Of a stretch of DNA of 64,000 nt, positions 1 through 9,781 are shown in pieces. The translations under genes were made by a program, and so were the position numbers. How positions within the stretch are numbered: position 1 is the stretch's first letter; every line of letters starts with the position of its first letter. The notes beneath the pieces were generated by a model, which searched no databases, had not been told where the DNA came from, and was given only the letters and a program-made list of their open reading frames with translations. The stretch comes from an uncultured Dysgonomonas sp. (lineage in GTDB: Bacteria; Bacteroidota; Bacteroidia; Bacteroidales; Dysgonomonadaceae). The DNA lies in NCBI RefSeq assembly GCF_934668725.1, contig NZ_CAKUOF010000003.1, forward strand, positions 186,001 through 250,000, in the 5' to 3' direction.

Positions 1-1057
1 TAGTTTCTTTTCCATCAATTTTATAGGCAACACATGCTTTAATAGTCTCAAATGTATCTAAAACATCACTTTTCATCATGATTAGCTGGGTCACTCCGTT
101 TATCATAATGGCATAACGCAGCGCAACCAGATCAATCCAACCACAACGGCGTGGACGCCCTGTTACCGAGCCGAATTCAAAACCTAATTTACGGAGTTTA
201 TCACCCGTTTCATCAAATAATTCGGTAGGGAAAGGACCACTGCCGACACGTGTGCAGTAAGCCTTAAAGATACCAAAAACCTCACCTATCTTACTGGGAG
301 GAATTCCCAAACCAATACATGCTCCCGAAGAGATCGTATTAGATGAAGTTACAAAAGGATAAGACCCGAAGTCGATATCCAGCATAGTACCCTGTGCTCC
401 TTCTGCCAACACTGATTTGTGTTTTGATAAAGCACCATTTATATAATACTCACTATCTATGAATGTAAATTCCTTTAGTTTTTCGACACCATTAAACCAT
501 TCTTTTTCGATTTCAGCCAACGCACTGCAATCAAAGTTATATTGTTTTAATATATCCAAATGCCTGCTTCTTACTTGTTGGTACTTCTCTTCGAAGCCGC
601 ATAGAAGATCTCCTACTCTCAAACCTCCACGTCCAACTTTCTCTGTATATGTCGGTCCTATACCTTTACCTGTAGTCCCAATTTTAGAGTCTCCCTTAGC
701 ATTTTCATAACAAGCATCCAATAAACGATGTGTAGGTAAAATAAGATGGGCTTTTTTCGATATTAAAAGGCGTTTTGTTAAATCATGCCCCGATTTTTCA
801 AGAGACTCAACCTCTCCTTTAAATAAAGCCGGATCCAGCACCACTCCATTTCCGATAATATTTACTTTATCTCCTTGGAAAATTCCAGAAGGTACTGACC
901 TTAAAACATATTTCTCACCCTCAAATTCTAAGGTGTGACCGGCATTAGGTCCTCCCTGAAAACGGGCTACGACTTCATATTTTGGAGTCAACACATCCAC
1001 TATTTTGCCTTTACCTTCGTCACCCCATTGCAACCCCAGTAGTACATCTGCTTTCAT
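1..1057 (-). CDS. purA: Adenylosuccinate synthetase, C-terminus cut by window edge
   Basis: Catalyses the GTP-dependent joining of IMP and aspartate to adenylosuccinate, the first committed step from IMP to AMP, in the cytoplasm. I translated it from the ATG at 1055-1057: the protein opens MKADVLLGLQWGDEGKGK, which contains the family GTP-site motif GDEGKGK (residues 12-18). GGPNAGHT, with the catalytic histidine, and the GTTGKGIGPTY, GAQGTMLDIDFG and SVTGRPRRCGW blocks follow. About 352 codons are visible of roughly 425 usual for the family, so the last ~70 residues lie outside the window. The start codon overlaps the stop of the upstream Fur-family gene by 4 bases (ATGA), which implies co-transcription and translational coupling. 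Identification is secure. Confidence 0.97.
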   Translation of the reverse strand, partial: MKADVLLGLQWGDEGKGKIVDVLTPKYEVVARFQGGPNAGHTLEFEGEKYVLRSVPSGIFQGDKVNIIGNGVVLDPALFKGEVESLEKSGHDLTKRLLISKKAHLILPTHRLLDACYENAKGDSKIGTTGKGIGPTYTEKVGRGGLRVGDLLCGFEEKYQQVRSRHLDILKQYNFDCSALAEIEKEWFNGVEKLKEFTFIDSEYYINGALSKHKSVLAEGAQGTMLDIDFGSYPFVTSSNTISSGACIGLGIPPSKIGEVFGIFKAYCTRVGSGPFPTELFDETGDKLRKLGFEFGSVTGRPRRCGWIDLVALRYAIMINGVTQLIMMKSDVLDTFETIKACVAYKIDGKET

Positions 1058-1566
1058 TTCTTTTTATTGGTATTTATTTTATTTTCTTCTGATTTCTTTG
1101 ATTTCTTCTCGCTTTGTTGCTTTTCCTTCAAACATTTGGCACATGTTCCGTATATATACATACTGTAATAACCAATTTTAAATCGGGCAAAGCGTTTTTG
1201 CTGTGTTTGAGTAAATGGCGTTGCATTTTTATATTCCTTCACTTTTCCGCATGTTGTACAGATTAAATGGTCGTGGTTTTCAGCTCCATATATACGTTCA
1301 TACTGAGATATATTTGCTCCAAACTGATGTTTTACCAACAGCCCACAGTCCAACAACAGCTCAATTGTATTATACAATGTAGCCCTACTCACCCTCATAC
1401 TCTGGGTATTCATTGTTTGAAAAAGGGAATCGACATCGAAATGTCCTTTTGTAGAATAGATATGATCAAGTATCGCAAAACGTTCGGGGGTCTTGCGGTG
1501 TTTATGCTGATTGAGGTATTCAGTAAACTTACTTAAAACTTGTTCTTTTATCTTCTGATTATCCAT
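1054..1566 (-). CDS. Fur-family metal-responsive transcriptional regulator
   Basis: A Fur/Zur/PerR-type repressor of 170 residues. The winged-helix recognition segment RVSRATLYNTIELL is at about residues 58-71. The metal-binding region has NHDH (97-100) and two CxxC pairs, Cys103/Cys106 and Cys142/Cys145, which form the usual structural zinc site. After the last CxxC comes an unusual tail of about 25 residues rich in Lys, Glu and Ser (147-170). The gene lies directly upstream of purA and overlaps it by 4 bases. A TATATTTG-like -7 box on the minus strand at 1586-1593 is a possible promoter, but I found no matching -33 element. Whether it senses iron, zinc or peroxide cannot be decided from sequence; iron is plausible because an iron-uptake pair lies 9 kb away. 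Confidence 0.9.
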   Translation of the reverse strand: MDNQKIKEQVLSKFTEYLNQHKHRKTPERFAILDHIYSTKGHFDVDSLFQTMNTQSMRVSRATLYNTIELLLDCGLLVKHQFGANISQYERIYGAENHDHLICTTCGKVKEYKNATPFTQTQQKRFARFKIGYYSMYIYGTCAKCLKEKQQSEKKSKKSEENKINTNKKK

Positions 1567-1641
1567 TTTACAAGATCAAGAATAACAAATATACACTTTT
1601 TTTGGAAGATTAATCATATTATCTCCGGAAGAAGTAATCAT

Positions 1642-1680
1642 AAAATAAGGAGCTGTCAAAATTTGACAGCTCCTTATTTT
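1642..1680. terminator. Bidirectional terminator between susD and fur
   Basis: A near-perfect hairpin of about 19 base pairs. The core GGAGCTGTCAAA pairs with TTTGACAGCTCC around a single A, flanked by A-rich and T-rich arms. It sits after the SusD-like gene and before the fur promoter, so it ends the SusC/SusD transcript on the minus strand. Confidence 0.8.
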
Positions 1681-1707
1681 TATTTACTCTTAAAAGAATA
1701 TTCTTAT

Positions 1708-3111
1708 TTAAATATCTTTATTAGTTGTTTGCTCTGTTTGAGGAATAGGCCAGATATAACCAGAATCAGTAGGTTTCACAGTAAGTGATCCTTTTTTAAA
1801 TGACTCACCTTTTCTTAATATATCTATACCTCTTATTCCTTCTCCAATTAACTCTAATCGTCTTTCATTAGAGATTGCCTCTTTTAGTGCATCTCCCGTT
1901 AAGGCGTCTACATTTAGAGGATCATCTGATGGAATAGAACGTGATCTAACTTGTTTCAGGTAACCTTTAGCTAAAGTTTCATTTGCTTCACCACCCAAAT
2001 TAGCATAACTTTCGGCTAATGCTAACAATGTTTCTGCATACCTGAATATTGGCACCCATTCTAGTTTATTAGTCAAATCTACATATTTAAGTAGCTTTTT
2101 GTCTTTTTTAGAAAGGAAATTTACTATACGAGCATCATTTGGCAATGAATAATTAGCCTTAGACATAATACCATTAGTAAGGTCTACTAAAAGAATTCTG
2201 CCATCTGCATAATATTCAGCTAAACTTTGTTGCGTATTAGGAACGTTTGTTGTTGCCATAGGCAATGAAAAGATTGACTCTGTTGAAACAAAAGGAGTCT
2301 TGTATATAGTGGCTACGTTTGAAACCAAAGAATAACCGGTTACAGCTTTTGCTTCCACAATTGCTTTTTCCCATTCTCCCATCGACATGTAAACCCTCAT
2401 TCTCAACATATGAGCTGCACCTTTTGTAGCTCTGGTTACTGCATTATAAGAGTTCGCACCAGTAGACAAATCATTAATTACAGCATCATCAAGATCAGCC
2501 AAAACTTGGTCATATACTTGTTTTACTGTTGATACTGCCAGATTATTATTGCCATTAACTGTTTCAGCTTTTAATCTCAAAGGCACAGATTTCGCATCTT
2601 TGTCCAAAACATAAGGCATAGAATATAGGTTATTCAAATAATAATAACATACAGCTCTGATAAAGAGAGCCTCTGCTTTGAATTGAGCATATTTTTCATT
2701 ACCCAGTATATCTTTAGCACCTTCAATACCGTCTAAAAAGATATTAACACGATTGATCGCTAAATATGAAGCTGTCCAGAAATCTTCATTTTCTGCAGAT
2801 ACCGGTAAAATTCTCATGTTATAAGTATCAAACAGAGTAACCAAGTTATTGGAAATATTATTTAAATCATCACCTCTATTGTCGAATACTAAATAACCTT
2901 TACCTCCTAATAAGGATTTAGAACTATTATTTGTATTGAAATTCTTAATTGTACCATACAAACCCAGCAATGTATACTCTATCCGTTGTGGTGATGAATA
3001 AATCTCACTATCTTCTAGATACAATGGTGGTTTTTCTTCCAAAAAATCGCTACAACTTCCGAAGAATAGTAATCCGGAAAAAATAACATATATATATAAT
3101 ATTTTTTTCAT
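1708..3111 (-). CDS. SusD/RagB-family outer-membrane nutrient-binding lipoprotein
   Basis: Surface lipoprotein that caps a SusC-type transporter and binds its ligand. The 467-residue protein starts with a lipoprotein signal whose lipobox FGSC puts the lipidated cysteine at residue 20. SusD family features follow: SDFLEEKPP just after the cysteine, an N-terminal stretch with RAVCYYYLNNLY (the conserved R-A-x-x-Y/Y helix), and a C-terminus with NERRLELIGEGIRGIDILRKG and GYIWPIPQTE. Length is slightly short for the family (about 500-600). It follows the SusC gene by 19 bases and is clearly in the same operon. No glycoside hydrolase or regulator is adjacent, so the ligand is unknown; it could be a glycan, peptide or other large nutrient. 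Confidence 0.95.
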   Translation of the reverse strand: MKKILYIYVIFSGLLFFGSCSDFLEEKPPLYLEDSEIYSSPQRIEYTLLGLYGTIKNFNTNNSSKSLLGGKGYLVFDNRGDDLNNISNNLVTLFDTYNMRILPVSAENEDFWTASYLAINRVNIFLDGIEGAKDILGNEKYAQFKAEALFIRAVCYYYLNNLYSMPYVLDKDAKSVPLRLKAETVNGNNNLAVSTVKQVYDQVLADLDDAVINDLSTGANSYNAVTRATKGAAHMLRMRVYMSMGEWEKAIVEAKAVTGYSLVSNVATIYKTPFVSTESIFSLPMATTNVPNTQQSLAEYYADGRILLVDLTNGIMSKANYSLPNDARIVNFLSKKDKKLLKYVDLTNKLEWVPIFRYAETLLALAESYANLGGEANETLAKGYLKQVRSRSIPSDDPLNVDALTGDALKEAISNERRLELIGEGIRGIDILRKGESFKKGSLTVKPTDSGYIWPIPQTEQTTNKDI

Positions 3112-3130
3112 GTGTTATCTTCTTTTATTA

Positions 3131-6100
3131 TTAAAATGTGATATTAACCCCAAATGTATAAGTTCTAGCTTGTGGCAACGTGTTTTTATCAACACCTCCT
3201 GCAAGGTTAGGTTCAGTTACATTGGTTAGAGTTTCTGGATCAAGACCAGAATATCCTGTGATTACAAATAAGTTTTGAGCTTGAGCATATAAGCGTAAAG
3301 CCGAAATTCCTAATTTAGAAGACCATCCTCTAGTATCGAAGTTGTAACCAAGTGAAATATTCTTCAATCGTAGATAATCACCTTTCTCAACCCAGTCACT
3401 AATAGGCATTGCAGAACCATTTGAATAATTATCACCATATATAGGAAGAGCATATTCTGCATTTCTTCTATCTGGAGTCCAATATTTAGCTAACACGTCT
3501 TTGCTATTATTCCAATAACGCATATCACTGGTAGTAGCTCTGGTTCCGTTATAAATCTTATTACCTCCTGAGAACTGGAAGAATAATGACATATCAAATC
3601 TTTTATAAGAAAAATTATTACTCCAACCTCCAAACCATGTTGGTAATGTTCCGCCACAGTCTACTTGAGCAAAATCTCCCTCATAAGGTTTTCCATCTTC
3701 AGTAAACCAGTCTCTTTCTTCATATTTGTAAATAGTACGTTCTCCATTCTCTCCGATAAAGATTCTTCGTCCTGTTTCAGGATCTATACCAGCAGTTGGG
3801 AATAGATACAAACGTCCTATAGATTTCCCTGCAACTGTAATATTTGTTCTCTCAAGACCCGAAGCATCTCCTCCATAAATTTCATCAACACCCGGAGCTA
3901 GTTCTGTAACTTTATTTCTATTAGTTGTTATATTAAAACTTGAATTCCATTTAAAATCCTGATCTTTCAATATATCTACTGATAAAGTTAGCTCGATCCC
4001 GCTATTTTGCATTTTTCCGGCATTCATAGTTATCACATTTTCAGGAATACCTTTAGACGGTGCTTGAGGAACATTTAGTATCAAGTCATTTGATTTTGTC
4101 AAATAATAGTCAAAATCCAAAGTAAATCGATCTAAGAATGTAGCATTAAACCCAAGATCATATTTAACAGAAGACTCCCATTTCAAGTTTTCATCTCCAA
4201 TTTGTCTTAAGCTATAAGATGCTGAATTACCATAATAATAACCTCTATAAAAAGTTCTTGATGCATAATCCTCAATATTAGTATTACCTACAACTCCATA
4301 GCTACCTTTAATTTTAAGGTCTTCAACTATTGATTTTAGAGGTTTAAAGAATTCTTCTTCCGAAACTCTCCAGGCTGCAGAAAAACCACCAAAGTTACCC
4401 CATCTGTTTTTTGGGCCTAATGCCGAATATCCATCACGTCTATAGTTCAAAGAAAGGATATATTTATAAGCATAGTCATAATTAACACGTCCAAAGAATG
4501 AAAGTAATGAGTTATTCAGTATATTACCTGATGCTGTTGCATCTAAGAATGGGCCTTCAAACCCTGTAAATCCACTATCAGATAGATTCTTACGTTGAGC
4601 AGTCCAGTATGAGATTTTCCGTTTAGATGCTTCAGTACCACCCAACAGATTAAAATGATGATCTTCGCCTACTTTAAATGTATAGGTAGCAGTATTAGTC
4701 CACGTCCATTTATTATTTGTTCCGGCATAATTATTAGCTAAACCGTTGCTACCTACACCATCTCCATGTATCGGAGACCAAAAACGGCGATCTTCAGTTC
4801 TTGCATAATCCAAACCATATTGAGTTCTCAAAACAAGACCTTTAGTAGGGGTAACTTCACCATAGAAACTAGCCATTAAACGATTTACATCTGTTTCTAT
4901 ACCATTACCTATAGACAAAATCTTTGCAGGGTTTGAGAAAGTACTGAAAACAGTATTAGGACCATAACCTATACCTCTTGTCTCAAAATAAGGCGATCCG
5001 TCTTCATTGAATGCAGGGATATTAGGTGCATTTACTATTGCTAAACGAGGAAACCCTCCAACAGAAAAATTCGACCCGTTACGGGCAGCATCAACAAATG
5101 ATGTTGTACCTGTTGTGGCATTAGTATTAATTCCCAATTTAAGCCAATCAGTTGCCTGAGCATTCACATTTGCTTTTAATCCGAGTCTATTATATTTATC
5201 TCCTTTAACAATACCCTCTTGAGTTACATAGTTAGCCGAAAGATAATATTGTACTCTATCACTACCTCCTGTAATTCCTAAAGTTTGGTTTTGAGTAAAA
5301 CCATTTTTGAAAACAGTCTTACTCCAGTCTGTATCATAATAACCACCATTGCCATTAGGCATCATGTTGAATGCTTTATTTCCATAAGGAGAAACATAGT
5401 CTTTAGTTAAAGACCTTTCATCTGTACCATACAAGTTCTTAACAGCCATATTCTTGAAATCCACATACTCTTGGGCATTCATCATATCATAAAACTTGGT
5501 TTTAGTAGAGAATCCCATAAAAGCATCATAAGAAACTTTTATCTTTCCAGCCGAACCTTGTTTTGTTGTTATCAATATAACACCATTCGCTGCTCTTGAT
5601 CCATACATTGATGCCGCAGCCGCGTCTTTCAAAACCTCCATTGAAACAATATCGGCAGGGTTAATATCCGCTAAAGCATTTGCATTACCCATATTAGCGA
5701 TATCTCCTGATTGAATAGGCACGCCATCAACAACATACAAAGGAGAAGTACCTGAAGTAATAGAGTTAACACCACGTACACGAACAACCGGAGGCTGTCC
5801 AACACCAGCAGATGGAGTTGTAACACTAACCCCTGTAGCACGTCCCTGCAACATTTGGTCGAAACTCACACTAGGTACATCTTTAATAGCACCCGCTTTT
5901 ATTGAAGAAATCGATGATGCTACTGTACGAGCTGACTGTGTTCCATAAGCAACTACAACAACCTCATCCATTAGCTTTGAGTCATTTTCCAAAATGATTC
6001 TCAAATCTGTTCCGGCTGCGACCTCTTTGGTTTTCATACCGATAAGAGAAATCACCAACGTTTTCTTATCAGATGGAATATTCAAAGAAAAATTACCATC

Positions 6101-6271
6101 GATATCGGTCACTGTTCCCACAGTTGTACCCTTAGCTACGACTGAAGCTCCAATCACGGTTTCACCGGTATCATCTAAAATTGTACCCGAAACTCGTGTT
6201 GTTTGAGCTACTGATAACCCGACACTTGCAATTATACAAGCCAAAATCATTATCAATTTTTTCATAAACAC
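3131..6271 (-). CDS. SusC/RagA-family TonB-dependent outer-membrane transporter
   Basis: TonB-dependent channel that imports the ligand captured by the SusD-like partner. The protein has 1046 residues (1044 from the second ATG at 6265, which gives a cleaner MKK signal peptide). After the signal comes a carboxypeptidase-regulatory-like domain (about 25-105: VSGTILDDTGETVIGASVVAKGT in two halves), the VVVVAYGTQ junction, a plug domain (about 115-235, with LQGRATGV and PLYVVDGVPI), and a large beta barrel ending in an aromatic residue (YTFGVNITF). A convincing promoter lies 90-120 bases upstream. The operon contains only susC and susD. Family assignment is secure; substrate is unknown. Confidence 0.96.
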   Translation of the reverse strand: MFMKKLIMILACIIASVGLSVAQTTRVSGTILDDTGETVIGASVVAKGTTVGTVTDIDGNFSLNIPSDKKTLVISLIGMKTKEVAAGTDLRIILENDSKLMDEVVVVAYGTQSARTVASSISSIKAGAIKDVPSVSFDQMLQGRATGVSVTTPSAGVGQPPVVRVRGVNSITSGTSPLYVVDGVPIQSGDIANMGNANALADINPADIVSMEVLKDAAAASMYGSRAANGVILITTKQGSAGKIKVSYDAFMGFSTKTKFYDMMNAQEYVDFKNMAVKNLYGTDERSLTKDYVSPYGNKAFNMMPNGNGGYYDTDWSKTVFKNGFTQNQTLGITGGSDRVQYYLSANYVTQEGIVKGDKYNRLGLKANVNAQATDWLKLGINTNATTGTTSFVDAARNGSNFSVGGFPRLAIVNAPNIPAFNEDGSPYFETRGIGYGPNTVFSTFSNPAKILSIGNGIETDVNRLMASFYGEVTPTKGLVLRTQYGLDYARTEDRRFWSPIHGDGVGSNGLANNYAGTNNKWTWTNTATYTFKVGEDHHFNLLGGTEASKRKISYWTAQRKNLSDSGFTGFEGPFLDATASGNILNNSLLSFFGRVNYDYAYKYILSLNYRRDGYSALGPKNRWGNFGGFSAAWRVSEEEFFKPLKSIVEDLKIKGSYGVVGNTNIEDYASRTFYRGYYYGNSASYSLRQIGDENLKWESSVKYDLGFNATFLDRFTLDFDYYLTKSNDLILNVPQAPSKGIPENVITMNAGKMQNSGIELTLSVDILKDQDFKWNSSFNITTNRNKVTELAPGVDEIYGGDASGLERTNITVAGKSIGRLYLFPTAGIDPETGRRIFIGENGERTIYKYEERDWFTEDGKPYEGDFAQVDCGGTLPTWFGGWSNNFSYKRFDMSLFFQFSGGNKIYNGTRATTSDMRYWNNSKDVLAKYWTPDRRNAEYALPIYGDNYSNGSAMPISDWVEKGDYLRLKNISLGYNFDTRGWSSKLGISALRLYAQAQNLFVITGYSGLDPETLTNVTEPNLAGGVDKNTLPQARTYTFGVNITF

Positions 6272-6530
6272 TACTTTAAATTACTCAATTATTTCAATAT
6301 CAATCAATTATCCAAAAGTCCAAGGGAATTCTTTTACATTATTTCACAATGGGAGTCGCAAATGTATATTTTTTTCACAAAATACACAAAATTTGTTATG
6401 TTAAATGTTAGTTTTTCTTTATTTTAAAAAGATTTTAGATACAAACAAATACTCACAGCCCCACTCAATCTCTCCAAAAAATGAAAAATAACATCAAATT
6501 GTCAAGAAAATATCAAATGTATATTTATAC
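6272..6530. other. AT-rich intergenic stretch upstream of susC
   Basis: Between the susC start and the TPR-gene terminator. Apart from the susC promoter I see only AT-rich sequence with many A and T runs and no open reading frame worth calling. Confidence 0.6.
6359..6390 (-). promoter_or_regulatory. Bacteroidetes-type promoter of the susC-susD operon
   Basis: On the minus strand a TTTG -33 element (6387-6390) is followed after 20 bases by TACATTTG (6359-6366), a perfect match to the TAnnTTTG -7 consensus. The start of transcription would be near 6351, giving a leader of about 80 bases. Seen directly; promoter activity is inferred from the known consensus. Confidence 0.75.
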
Positions 6531-6565
6531 AAACAAAAAACCGCCGATCCAAAGACCAACGGTTT
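6531..6565 (-). terminator. Intrinsic terminator after the TPR gene
   Basis: On the minus strand AAACCGTTGGTC pairs with GATCGGCGGTTT across a TTTG loop (12 pairs, several G-U), then TTTTGTTTG. This closes the transcript that contains glnS and the TPR gene. Confidence 0.8.
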
Positions 6566-6637
6566 ACAAATTAATAGATTACTCTACAATCGTTTATTAA
6601 AGACTCTTTTGAAAGTTAAGAGACAACAATATAAAGC

Positions 6638-8059
6638 CTAATATTTAATATTTTTATACAACAATCGACACTCATAAGCTTCATTTAGTCGGAGTAGAAT
6701 TGATTCCCGATTAAAAATATCAGATATATCATTTGGATAAAAGACTGAATAAATAGACAATAGCGATTCATCATCAAAAGATTCAATAGCTGCCTGAAAT
6801 CTCTCTTTATCTCCATTCTCCATATATAATAGTGCTAACTTCTTATGAGATTCTTCCGACTCTGTTATCTCAAACAATCTTTCCTGACACTCAATAGCAT
6901 TTAGCAACTCATCTTTAAGAAGATATACCGAAACAAGTTTTTCAAGAACTTCTTCTGCATTTTCTTCATTAAGAGTCAGGGCTTTTTTATAAAAAATCTC
7001 AGCTCCCGACGGAATATTTAATTTCAGGTACACTTCTCCTGCAATCATATTCACGTCAAAAGAATCAGAGTCAGCATTCAAAGCACTGTCGATGAACTCT
7101 ACCGCCTCGTCAATCTTTCCTTGTAATAAATAAACATGTGCTTTTTTTGCCATTGATTCAGGTGTTTCACCAACCAAGTCTTCATAAGATGCAAGAGCCA
7201 ACAGGACATCTTTATATAATTCAAGACTCATATAGCATTCTGCCAACGAGAGATACAAAAGACTCTCATCCGGAGACATCCGAATACATTCTTTCAACAT
7301 TTCAATGGCTTCTTCTGACCGCTCAGACAACAACAGACAATGAGCTTTTAATTTCAGAATATTTATATTCGTCTCGTCCAAAGCTAAAGCAAAATCAAAA
7401 GCATCAATCGCTTTCTCGAAGTCTTCCTCCAGAGAATGCAACTTGCCCAACATTATCCAGCTATCTATTGAGTAAGGATCTATATCTAATATCTGATTAC
7501 AAACTATAATAGCGGATGCAAAGTCGGATTTAACCTCATAGGCATATGCCAAATCATTAAGCACTTCAATATTATTGGGATCATACTCTAAACTCTTCTC
7601 AAAATACAGAATGGCTTCATCATAATATTCTGCTCCTGCATACAAAAAACCCAATTCAGACAATATCACATCCAAATCAGTATCTTCGTCACTTAGTATC
7701 TCCGCTGTTAACTCATAGGCTTCTGCATATAAATCCAAGTGCAGCAAACACTCTATCTTCAGCAGATAAAGTTCAAAATCATAGGATGAGAACCGAGAAT
7801 TCAAGTAGTGTAAAGCGGTAGTATATTTGGCATCATAAACCAGATATTTACCAAACTTCAACATTAAAGACTCATTATCGGGATGAATGCTGAGCCCAAG
7901 ATCAACAATTTCACGGGCTGTTTCAATATCATCCAATTTATCATAGTACTCAGCCAAATCATCATATTCATCGGCATCAAAGTACATACTCTTACCCGTC
8001 AGAAGCATTTGCTCATAACGGGCTAGTAAATCAGAGATATCACGTTCTTCCATAAACAA
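6638..8059 (-). CDS. Tetratricopeptide-repeat (TPR) protein
   Basis: A soluble, very acidic protein of 473 residues built almost wholly of TPR-like helical pairs. Repeats can be seen at roughly 34-residue spacing, for example AEYYDEAILYFEKSLEYDPNN, DFASAIIVCNQILDIDPYS and DFEKAIDAFDFALALDETN. There is no signal peptide or membrane segment, so it is probably a cytoplasmic scaffold that holds partner proteins. The start could also be the second methionine (MEERDIS, 8053). It begins 5 bases after the glnS stop, so the two are co-transcribed, and a strong terminator follows. The partner and process are not identifiable. Confidence 0.85.
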   Translation of the reverse strand: MFMEERDISDLLARYEQMLLTGKSMYFDADEYDDLAEYYDKLDDIETAREIVDLGLSIHPDNESLMLKFGKYLVYDAKYTTALHYLNSRFSSYDFELYLLKIECLLHLDLYAEAYELTAEILSDEDTDLDVILSELGFLYAGAEYYDEAILYFEKSLEYDPNNIEVLNDLAYAYEVKSDFASAIIVCNQILDIDPYSIDSWIMLGKLHSLEEDFEKAIDAFDFALALDETNINILKLKAHCLLLSERSEEAIEMLKECIRMSPDESLLYLSLAECYMSLELYKDVLLALASYEDLVGETPESMAKKAHVYLLQGKIDEAVEFIDSALNADSDSFDVNMIAGEVYLKLNIPSGAEIFYKKALTLNEENAEEVLEKLVSVYLLKDELLNAIECQERLFEITESEESHKKLALLYMENGDKERFQAAIESFDDESLLSIYSVFYPNDISDIFNRESILLRLNEAYECRLLYKNIKY

Positions 8060-8064
8060 TATAT

Positions 8065-9756
8065 TTACTTATCTTTCATTTTACTCCATGAATCTTTCAG
8101 TGTAACAGTTCTATTAAACACTAAATGATCGGGAGTAGAGTCAGGATCAACATTAAAATATCCAATCCGTTGAAATTGAAAATGATCGTAAGCTTTAGCC
8201 TCTTTCAAATAAGACTCTGCCTTACATCCTGTTTTCACGATCAATGATTCGGGATTCAAAAAGTCTCTGAAATCACCCTCTTTTTCATCTCCCGGATTTT
8301 CTGATAGAAAAAGGCGATCATACAAACGAACATCCACATCGATGGCATCTTCCGTTGACACCCAATGAATCGTACCTTTTACTTTACGGTTACTTTCTGC
8401 CATACCACTTTTGGTCATCGGATCATATTCCGCATATACTTCTATAACGTTTCCGGCTTCATCATGTTTACAACCTGTACATTTTATTATATAACCATGT
8501 TTCAGGCGTACTTCTTGTCCGGGAGTAAGACGGAAATATTTTTTAGGGGCATCCTCCATAAAATCATCTTTCTCGATGTATAATTCACGAGAAAACATTA
8601 CTTTATGGCTTCCCGAATTTTCATCTTCAGGATTATTTTGTGCATCCATTATCTCAGTTTGACCTTCGGGGTAATTCGTCAATATCAGTTTTATTGGATC
8701 AATAACAACCGACACACGCGTTGCCCTTTTATTCAGGTCTTCACGAATAGCATATTCCAACAAAGCAACATCTATTACACCATCGTATTTGGTATAACCA
8801 ATTCTGTCAATAAAGTTATGTATCGATTCGGGCGTATATCCTCGTCTTCTAAATCCGCTAATGGTAGGCATACGAGGGTCATCCCAACCATTTACCAGCC
8901 CCTCTTTTACCAATTGTAACAGCTTGCGCTTACTCATCATTGTATAAGTAAGATTCAAACGGTTAAATTCATATTGAGCCGGACGATAATCACTATTAGC
9001 CAATTGGTCTATAAACCAATCATACAGAGGACGGTGAACCACAAATTCCAAAGTACATATAGAATGTGTAACACCTTCGAAATAATCGCACTGCCCATGT
9101 GCAAAATCATACATCGGGTATGCATACCATTGATTTCCTGTACGATGATGTGCCTGTTTGATTATTCTATATATAATAGGATCTCTAAAGTGCATATTAG
9201 AAGAAGCCATATCTATCTTGGCTCTCAACACCATACTCCCCTCTTCAAAAACTCCCTGATTCATTTTTTCAAATAAATCCAGATTCTCCTCAATCGGACG
9301 GTCTCTGTATGGGCTATTAGTTCCGGCTTGAGTAGGAGTTCCTTTTTGTTTTGCAATTTCTTCTGCCGATTGCTCATCAATATAGGCTTTACCCTCCTTA
9401 ATCAGTTGGATCGCAAAATCCCATAACTTAGGAAAATAATCGGATGCATAATATACATTTGCCCAATCGAACCCTAACCATTGAATATCCTCCATGATAG
9501 AATCGACATATTCTACATCTTCCTTCACAGGATTCGTGTCGTCGAAACGAAGGTTACATATACCGTTATATTTCTGCGCCAAACCAAAATCTAAACAAAT
9601 TGCTTTTGCATGCCCTATATGCAAATAACCATTTGGCTCAGGTGGGAAGCGCGTTTGAATACGTCCTCCGTCTTTTCCCTCTTGCAAGTCTTTTTCAACT
9701 ATTACTTCTATAAAGTTTAGACTTTTCTTTTCTTCTGTTGGCGTAATTTCTGACAT
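8065..9756 (-). CDS. glnS: Glutaminyl-tRNA synthetase
   Basis: Charges tRNA(Gln) with glutamine in the cytoplasm. The 563-residue protein has the class I HIGH signature in PNGYLHIGHAKAI (HIGH at 46-49) and the KMSKS-equivalent MMSKRKL near residue 274. The glutamine-specific blocks RFDDTNPVKEDVEYV and QFEF/YEFNRLNLTYT-type segments are also present, and the C-terminal anticodon-binding beta barrels have the HWVSTEDAIDVDVRLYDRLF motif. Length is typical for bacterial GlnRS. It is followed closely by the TPR gene and preceded by a small lipoprotein gene on the same strand. Confidence 0.97.
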   Translation of the reverse strand: MSEITPTEEKKSLNFIEVIVEKDLQEGKDGGRIQTRFPPEPNGYLHIGHAKAICLDFGLAQKYNGICNLRFDDTNPVKEDVEYVDSIMEDIQWLGFDWANVYYASDYFPKLWDFAIQLIKEGKAYIDEQSAEEIAKQKGTPTQAGTNSPYRDRPIEENLDLFEKMNQGVFEEGSMVLRAKIDMASSNMHFRDPIIYRIIKQAHHRTGNQWYAYPMYDFAHGQCDYFEGVTHSICTLEFVVHRPLYDWFIDQLANSDYRPAQYEFNRLNLTYTMMSKRKLLQLVKEGLVNGWDDPRMPTISGFRRRGYTPESIHNFIDRIGYTKYDGVIDVALLEYAIREDLNKRATRVSVVIDPIKLILTNYPEGQTEIMDAQNNPEDENSGSHKVMFSRELYIEKDDFMEDAPKKYFRLTPGQEVRLKHGYIIKCTGCKHDEAGNVIEVYAEYDPMTKSGMAESNRKVKGTIHWVSTEDAIDVDVRLYDRLFLSENPGDEKEGDFRDFLNPESLIVKTGCKAESYLKEAKAYDHFQFQRIGYFNVDPDSTPDHLVFNRTVTLKDSWSKMKDK

Positions 9757-9781
9757 TTGCTTATTCTTAGTTATGTTTTTT

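Noticed and set aside
459..710. 83-residue open frame antisense to purA
   Set aside because: It lies wholly inside the clear purA coding region and has no support of its own.
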